Shown here one piece after another: positions 59,030 to 64,000 of a DNA stretch of 64,000 nt (position 1 is its first letter; each line of letters starts with the position of its first letter). Both the position numbers and the translations under genes were made by a program. Source of the stretch: Nematopogon swammerdamellus. Taxonomy: Eukaryota; Arthropoda; Insecta; Lepidoptera; Adelidae. The notes under the pieces are model-generated. The model was given only the letters and a program-made list of their open reading frames with translations, was not told the DNA's origin and made no database searches. The stretch covers positions 2,766,754 through 2,830,753 of the forward strand of contig OX336343.1 of NCBI GenBank assembly GCA_946902875.1, written 5' to 3'.

Positions 59030-59385
59030 GTCAGCGTAGGTAGTTCAGTGGAGCGGTCGGTCGACTGTTGGTCGTGATAATAAGCACACCTGGTCGCGGT
59101 CAGTACTTGGACATAGGCTGACCGTGGTTCGGATTCCACGTAAAACTGTAGGTCCCTTCCCTTCTTACCTTACTAGGTGGTAGGGAAGGGATTAACCCGC
59201 CCGGGTTTCTACCACACCGCACTGAATGAAAAGTCGCTCGAAACGGCTATGTAAATAGTTCCGTAGCCGATACGACCGAAGAGTACGTACTGATATGGCA
59301 TGGCACCTAGTTCACCAAGGTGTTATCGACAGACATCACGGATGTTGTAGGAGATGTAGCCAACCGTGTCAGTTTTTATAAACTA
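59030..59385 (+). mobile_element. SINE-1/5S copy
   Basis: AGCGTAGGTAGTTCAGTGGA head, GGTCGCGGTCAGTACTTGGA block and the SINE-1 body to GTGTCAGTTTTTATAAA. Confidence 0.7.
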
Positions 59386-59850
59386 TTGACAATAAATTAT
59401 TTTTATTTACAAAATGTTTGTTTGATGAATTTTTATATATTAATATTATTTATAAAATTACACAATTCATACAGATATTTCGACTGATATTTCCCGGGAT
59501 TAAATATCGTTCATTAAAAAAAAAAAAAAAAACCATATCAACCACTCATATGTCATAAATATCAACTACATAATATGTTATATTTTTCACTGATGACGAC
59601 AACACAGTCGAAATATCTGTATGAATTGTGTAATTTTATAAATAAAGTTTTTATAAACATAATATTAACCATAATAAAAATAATGTTCAAATTATGAAAC
59701 ACAGGTCTTCTAAAATGTCGAAAAGATGTTGATTGTGTGTTTATTTCGATAATAGGAAATAAACAATATTCTATTCTATTCCAAAATTTCTTTCAAGAAA
59801 ACAAATAACTAAATACTTAAAACCTACCTAACAAATAATAAAATAACTAA
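59386..59850. other. AT-rich stretch with an inverted repeat
   Basis: AAATTACACAATTCATACAG with ATATTTCGACTG (about 59455) is mirrored near 59610-59645 (CAGTCGAAATATCTGTATGA, ATTGTGTAATTT), suggesting a MITE of about 190 bp. Confidence 0.55.
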
Positions 59851-59854
59851 CAAA

Positions 59855-60725
59855 AGTTCCCAGAACACTTGCGGCCTTACTCCGCTGGATGGCAAGGCTT
59901 ACCCTTTGATTAAAGTAGGCTCTTGATTGCGGGACGCCAGTTGCGTCCACCAGCAGAGGGCCAAGGCTCTTCAAGAAGCTTTTGGCATCACTGCTCCACG
60001 GACCGAGGGTTTCAACCGCAAACGCAACAAATTCGAAATCTTGAATGATATTTCTATATTTGTTGCGTTTGAGGCTCTCCGCCCCGGCCGCGCCAGCCGA
60101 TCTTGAAGAGGCCCGAACGTGACTTGGTGCTAATGTGTCGACACAAGTGGCATTCCACATCAAAGACCTTCCCTTAGCACATGGCACTAGGGTGATACCA
60201 TCGGGCCTCTTGCCATCCAGCCGGGAATAACCGTAAGGTTCTAAAGACCTTCTCTTAGCCCATGGCACTAGGGTGATACCATCAGGCCTCTTGCCATCCA
60301 GCCGGGAATAACCGGAAGGTTCTAAAGACCTCTTAGCCCATGGCGCTAGGGTGACACCATCGGGCCTCTTGCCATCCAGCCGGGTATAACCGGAAGGTTC
60401 TAAAGACCTCTTAGCCCATGGCGCTAGGGTGATGCCATCGGGCCTCTTGCCATCCAGCCGGGAATAACCGGAAGGTTCTAAAGACCTCTTAGCCCATGGC
60501 GCTAGGGTGATGCCATCGGGCCTCTTGTCATCCAGTCGGGTATAAACGCAAGGTTCTAAAGACCTTTCAGCCCATGGCACTAGGGTGATACCATCGGGCC
60601 TCTTGCCATCCAGCCGGGAATAACCGCAAGGTTCTAAAGACCTTCTCAAAGCCCATGGCACTAGGGTGATACCATCGGGCCTCTTGCCATAGTAAAAGGA
60701 GATGAGTAGGATAACTGGAGCCCTT
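59855..60725 (-). pseudogene. LINE C-terminal fragment with an in-frame amplified 26-residue unit
   Basis: The - strand is open for over 300 codons. About seven tandem units of 78 or 81 bp encode [20 protein letters not shown] plus YSRLDG. The unamplified tail follows: [38 protein letters not shown] and [14 protein letters not shown]. In the Helitron-borne copies the same unit occurs only once. A further scrap is at 61140-61205. Probably not a functional gene. Confidence 0.75.
60185..60705 (-). repeat. 78/81-bp tandem repeat (7 units) within the LINE tail
   Basis: Units contain GGGCCTCTTGCCATCCAGCC and CTTAGCCCATGGC. All periods are multiples of three, so the frame stays open. Confidence 0.88.
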
Positions 60726-60832
60726 TTTAAAATAACTACCTGCGCTGCGCCGAGCCTCCAGGGCTGTCGCAACTCACAACACTAACACAATTGAAGGTAG
60801 TGAGCCCATTCCATTATGGTGGAAATGCAATT

Positions 60833-60834
<2 letters not shown>

Positions 60835-60869
<35 letters not shown>

Positions 60870-60879
60870 AATAGAGAGA

Positions 60880-60920
<41 letters not shown>

Positions 60921-60965
60921 CGAGAGAGATAGCGAGAAAGAGATAGCGAGAGAGAGAGAGAGAAG
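60835..60965 (+). repeat. (GA)n microsatellite
   Basis: AGAGAGAG tract with GATAG and GAAAG variants, about 130 bp. Confidence 0.93.
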
Positions 60966-61254
60966 TAGACAATCGTGTCAGTTTCCCTAAAAAAAAAACA
61001 AACAAAAAATCTAGTGCGGGGCGGCCATCACTGACCAAACAAACGAGGGAAGTGAGAATGTAAGTAGTGGTTGTGTACGGACAGCGTGCGCTGGCTAGCG
61101 CGCGCTTGTGTGAATGCGAAATCGGCGCGGTTGTATGAAGACGGTTAAACTATCTTGCCATCCAGCCGGGAATAAACCGCAAGGTTCTAGGAGGCACGGT
61201 ATATTCTAAAATGTATGAAAATGACGAGAAATAAAATATATAAAAACTCTCACA

Positions 61255-61385
61255 CACCCACGCACCCTTATCCTATCTCACACTCATGCACACGCCTTCC
61301 CTATAGACACAGCATAGCCATATATATGCTGTGCTATAGACCCACACACACACACACACCCTCCCTTACCACCCTCACACACACT
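61255..61385 (+). repeat. CA-rich low-complexity tract
   Basis: ACACACAC and CTCACACAC segments around a TATAGCCATATATATG-type core. Confidence 0.75.
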
Positions 61386-61850
61386 GGCAGTTAAAAATAT
61401 TTTCTGTAAATTTTAATTTCTTCCTTTGTTTTGTTTTGTTTAGTATGTATGTATCCATTATTTTTGTGATATTCAGTAAAATCTATAATGGTTTTTTTTT
61501 GTATAAATAATGTTAGTAAAATTTTAGTATAGTGGTGTTGATATCGTTAAAATTTTTAACGTTTGATTTTATTATTTTTTATTGAAGCCGGAACCATAGC
61601 GCCGATAGCGAAACAAATTTCAAGCCGAAGATATTAAAAATAATTAAACACCAGAATTAAAAAGAAGAAACAAATTACAATTTCATTTCAAATTCTAATT
61701 TCGAACGATGTAAAATTTTAGTGTCGATCTGTCATCGAAAACACGATCGATGGCACGAAAAATTTAAGATAAACGAAAAATAATTTTAAAACCACCAAGA
61801 ACCTGTAAAAAATAACGTGTGAGTATAATACTATTTATATCATAGCTGCG
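61386..61850. other. AT-rich, nothing recognised
   Basis: No frames or repeats of note. Confidence 0.5.
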
Positions 61851-61903
61851 CCCGCGGCTCCGCCCGCGTGTATTGATGTTTTCTTTGTTCTCAGACTGAA
61901 ATT

Positions 61904-61985
61904 CCGTCCTCCTAGAGTCTAGGAGGACGGAGCAGTGGGCTCGGAAAAGAGTCTAGGACCTAGACTCTTTACCGAGCCCGCTGCT
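61904..61985. repeat. Two adjacent near-perfect palindromes
   Basis: 61904-61930 (arm CCGTCCTCCTAGA, one-base centre) is followed by 61931-61985 (arms with GGGCTCGG and AGAGTCTAGG). Both centres contain the TCTAGG motif. Confidence 0.85.
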
Positions 61986-62074
61986 CAGTTCATCAGCAAA
62001 GTCGGCAGGCTTATGTCTAACAGTAGTCAAGATTGTTGTAATTTAAATCACCTATGACAAAACGCAGTTCGACG

Positions 62075-62135
62075 AGGTGTCGTGCAAAAGGGCGACGGGA
62101 TAGCCACCACTCACCTTTGGCACGATTCTTGCTCT
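62075..62135 (+). repeat. SINE-2 scrap
   Basis: GTGCAAAAGGGCGACGGGAT and CACCTTTGGCACGATTCTT resemble the centre of SINE-2. Confidence 0.45.
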
Positions 62136-62166
62136 ATGCTAAACGATGTGGTCGATTTGACCTGAA

Positions 62167-62359
62167 GCTCGATCACGGGATTTAACCTACACCGCAGTAC
62201 GCTATACGCCGCGCCGTGTTCTCAGCATAATTTTGTATGGAGAAACGAAGCAGCGCCTCTAGTGATAGATTTGCGAACTTCGCTTCTCCATACAAAATGA
62301 TGCGGTGAGCACGGTGGCGTAGCGTAGTACGCGGTGTAGGTAAAATCTCGTGATCGAGC
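62167..62359. mobile_element. Short palindromic MITE, 193 bp
   Basis: Inverted arms of about 80 bp run from GCTCGATCACGGGATTTAAC and include TACACCGC and TTTTGTATGGAGAA. Nearly the whole element can fold into one stem. Confidence 0.75.
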
Positions 62360-62374
62360 CTCTGGGCGTTGTGT

Positions 62375-62500
62375 TTTCTTCGATGGCCGGCATGGCATTC
62401 GTAACCCCCGCGTACGACCGAATGTCCATGGGCGTCGTTAGACACCTTATGGGTGGCCAGGTGCCACATGTCGCGCTTGCTATAAAAAAAATTAAAAAAT
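62375..62500 (+). mobile_element. SINE-4 copy, 5'-truncated
   Basis: GGCCGGCATGGCATTCGTAA to an A-rich tail (CTATAAAAAAAATT). Confidence 0.65.
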
Positions 62501-62627
62501 TGCAACGCTTTACATGCCCTCATTGTCGGAATACAGCGTGTGGTATGTTATGTATGGATAGAACTAATTGAGACAAGTTCGTGCAAAAAAATAAAAAAAA
62601 AAAAGTGTGCAATAAAAAACTATTTAA

Positions 62628-62759
62628 AAAAATATAAAAACCGCCTTCAAAAATGAATGAAATGCAAAAGCAAAAATAACCGACCGCCTTCAAATCTAGG
62701 GCCTAGGGTTCGATTTTTTTTTTATTTCATACATTTTTGAAGGCGGTTTTTATATTTTA
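62628..62759. mobile_element. Short MITE, about 130 bp
   Basis: The ends TATAAAAACCGCCTTCAAAA and the inverted copy TTTTGAAGGCGGTTTTTATA enclose a small AT-rich core with a second, internal CCGCCTTCAAA. Confidence 0.65.
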
Positions 62760-62974
62760 ACCAATATTCTCATGCAGCGGTACCCCCGGTATGAGCGAGG
62801 GGTGCACTCTGAAACGAACCAGTGAAGAACAGTATCCGCTCTTGAAGATGACTGTGGTCGACGGAGCCCCAGGCGAGGGGGCATACAGGGTGTCTGCACC
62901 ACGAGGCTGGCTGAAGCGATACACGGGTTAGAACACAATTTGTATTCTATCTAATACACTCCTGTCTGTCTGTA

Positions 62975-63150
62975 CCTTTTTTTTACGGTTCCGTATCCGT
63001 CGTACGGGACCCGGTTATTATACTTATGACTATTACTAAGCCTACGCCGTCTGTCTGTCTGCCTGTCTGTCTGTCTGTCCGAGGGCTGGTACCTATATAT
63101 CTTGAATCGTAATAGGTAGCCCGTTGAAATTTTCACAGAATATGGATGAT
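62975..63150 (-). repeat. Rep-X, partial
   Basis: CGGTTCCGTATCCGTCGTAC, CTGTCTGTCTGCCTGTCTG and TAGCCCGTTGAAATTTTCAC match the start of the 6700-7100 copy. Confidence 0.62.
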
Positions 63151-63182
63151 ATGCACTAACTAATAATAACTTGGCCCAAACC

Positions 63183-63590
63183 ACTCGGCGGGTGGCCGAG
63201 TGGTTTGGGCATCGGCTTCTCATGCGAGAGGTCCACGGTTCGAATCCGGTCGGCGTGTACCAATGAGTTTTTTCTGACGAAAAAATTTACGTCCATACCT
63301 ACACCTGCTGCTTCACCGTTCGGAACCGGTGTAAAACTGTAGGTTCCTTCCCTTGCCCCTTACTAGGTGGTAGGCTCAAATTGTAGCCGACAGTACCACC
63401 GTACTGGATGTAAGATGGCCGCATAGCAGCTTCGGTTGTGTACTCCTCTAGTCCAGTATAGTATAGCCAGCAATCCAGGGAAGTCTCCGGTATGGCACCT
63501 ACCTTCTCGGAGGTGATATTGGCTGGTCGGAGCATGCGCTTTGGCCCCTCCGACTCAGCCACCCATACCGGATTACATAAAAAATTTTTT
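63183..63590 (+). mobile_element. SINE-3, full length
   Basis: The tRNA Ser/Leu-like head has A box GTGGCCGAGTGGTTTGGGC and B box GGTTCGAATCC (63239). The body (CTACACCTGCTGCTTCACCG, GTATGGCACCTACCTTCTCG) and an A/T-rich tail follow. Bases just upstream (63175-63187) mirror the head, giving a hairpin around GGCGGG. Confidence 0.78.
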
Positions 63591-63779
63591 TAATAAATAT
63601 GTGCACATTTCTTGTTTCTCACTTCCCGTTTCTTGAGTTGGAGACCATAAACATATTTTTTTTCCAACGTTTTTTTTTTGTTTCTGCTCTATCGTTAAAA
63701 CGTTAAGAGTCCTACTTGGTGTGATTATAGTGCAAACTTGAAAGTAAACTAACAAATAATAATAAAAAAAAAACAGGGC

Positions 63780-63848
63780 AATTATGTGGCGGTACGGAAT
63801 CCTCGATGCGGTGCGCGAGTCCGACTCGCACTTGGCCGGTTTTTTGTC
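63780..63848 (-). repeat. Rep-X end fragment
   Basis: GGTGCGCGAGTCCGACTCGC and CACTTGGCCGGTTTTTT. Similar end fragments are at 34138-34180 and 36470-36520. Confidence 0.55.
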
Positions 63849-63889
63849 TCACTCCTGCCGCGCCGCCGCGCCGCTGTCTCGTGGTCGGC

Positions 63890-64000
63890 CGTGACGTTGC
63901 CGTCACGGTGCCGTTGCCGTCACGGTGCCGTTGCCGTCACGGTGCCGTTTCCGTCACGGTGCCGTTTCCGTCACGGTGCCGTTGCCGCCACTGTGCCGTT
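63890..64000 (+). repeat. 17-bp GC-rich tandem repeat, runs off the window
   Basis: GTCACGGTGCCGTTGCC repeats with exact 17-bp spacing (CACGGT at 63904, 63921, 63938, 63955). Confidence 0.9.

Noticed and set aside
63185..63256. A tRNA Ser/Leu gene
   Set aside because: Part of SINE-3; the same head and body occur at 12965-13365 and 25010-25360.
1..64000. CRISPR array, operon or prokaryotic defence system
   Set aside because: Tandem repeats here are minisatellites without regular unique spacers. Introns, polyadenylation signals and SINEs show eukaryotic nuclear DNA.

Overview
The window looks like an insect, most likely lepidopteran, nuclear genomic segment. It is AT-rich and intron-containing, and densely packed with interspersed repeats of the kind seen in moths and butterflies: tRNA-headed SINEs, TA-flanked MITEs, Helitron-like elements, and fragments of CR1/Jockey- and RTE-type LINEs. 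It also carries an insect-type multi-domain chitin-binding mucin. The lepidopteran assignment is an inference from repeat style and gene type; no species is claimed.

Two host genes can be reconstructed from splice sites and reading phase. (1) On the + strand, exons at 22425-22515, 34691-34869, 37944-43529 and 45156-45431 join in frame. They give a secreted protein of 2043 residues with a signal peptide, 15 peritrophin-A (CBM14) domains separated by Thr/Ser/Gln/Glu-rich linkers, a mucin block of about 220 residues, and an R-F-K-R furin-type site before the last domain. (2) On the - strand, exons at 50797-50626 and 49027-47370 join in frame. They give a 609-residue type II membrane protein with an N-terminal acidic dileucine signal and a divergent alpha-1,4-glycosyltransferase-like segment whose DxD motif reads D-I-K. 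The two genes converge, with opposing polyadenylation signals about 30 bp apart near 47150-47195.

A third, small spliced gene (93 residues, 35741-36801 +) lies inside intron 2 of the mucin gene. It sits within a 1515-bp element that has perfect 34-bp terminal inverted repeats starting CACACTG and a CGCCG target duplication (Transib-like). That element has itself split an older repeat.

The rest is mobile DNA. 1-22 kb holds SINEs, LINE tails, a TIR element carrying a LINE reverse-transcriptase fragment (4592-6324), MITEs and a mariner scrap. 22.5-34.7 kb (intron 1) holds a TIR element built from GTATC-rich duplications, a 5-kb head-to-tail Helitron-like concatemer (25709-30706) with internal 68-bp arrays, captured LINE tails and a palindromic Penelope-like insertion, and a 1.1-kb repeat nested in another repeat. 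50.8-64 kb holds 65-bp and 42-bp minisatellites, PIF/Harbinger- and mariner-type MITEs, a LINE tail with an in-frame amplified 26-residue unit, and several hairpins.

Repeat names used below. SINE-1: body sharing the ACTAGGTGGTAGG segment and ending in GTCAGTTTCCATAAAA. SINE-1/5S: the same body with a head that combines a tRNA-like A box with a 5S rRNA-like segment. SINE-2: body with the TTGGCACGGTACTTCCACC segment. SINE-3: tRNA Ser/Leu-like head. SINE-4: family containing CCATGGACATTCGGTCG. SINE-5: another tRNA-like head. Rep-X: family with GTGCGAGT and GGTTCCGTA ends. Rep-T and Rep-H: other dispersed repeats. H1: the head starting CCGTGTGGGGCCGGTACTT. All boundaries of repeats are approximate unless a target duplication is stated.
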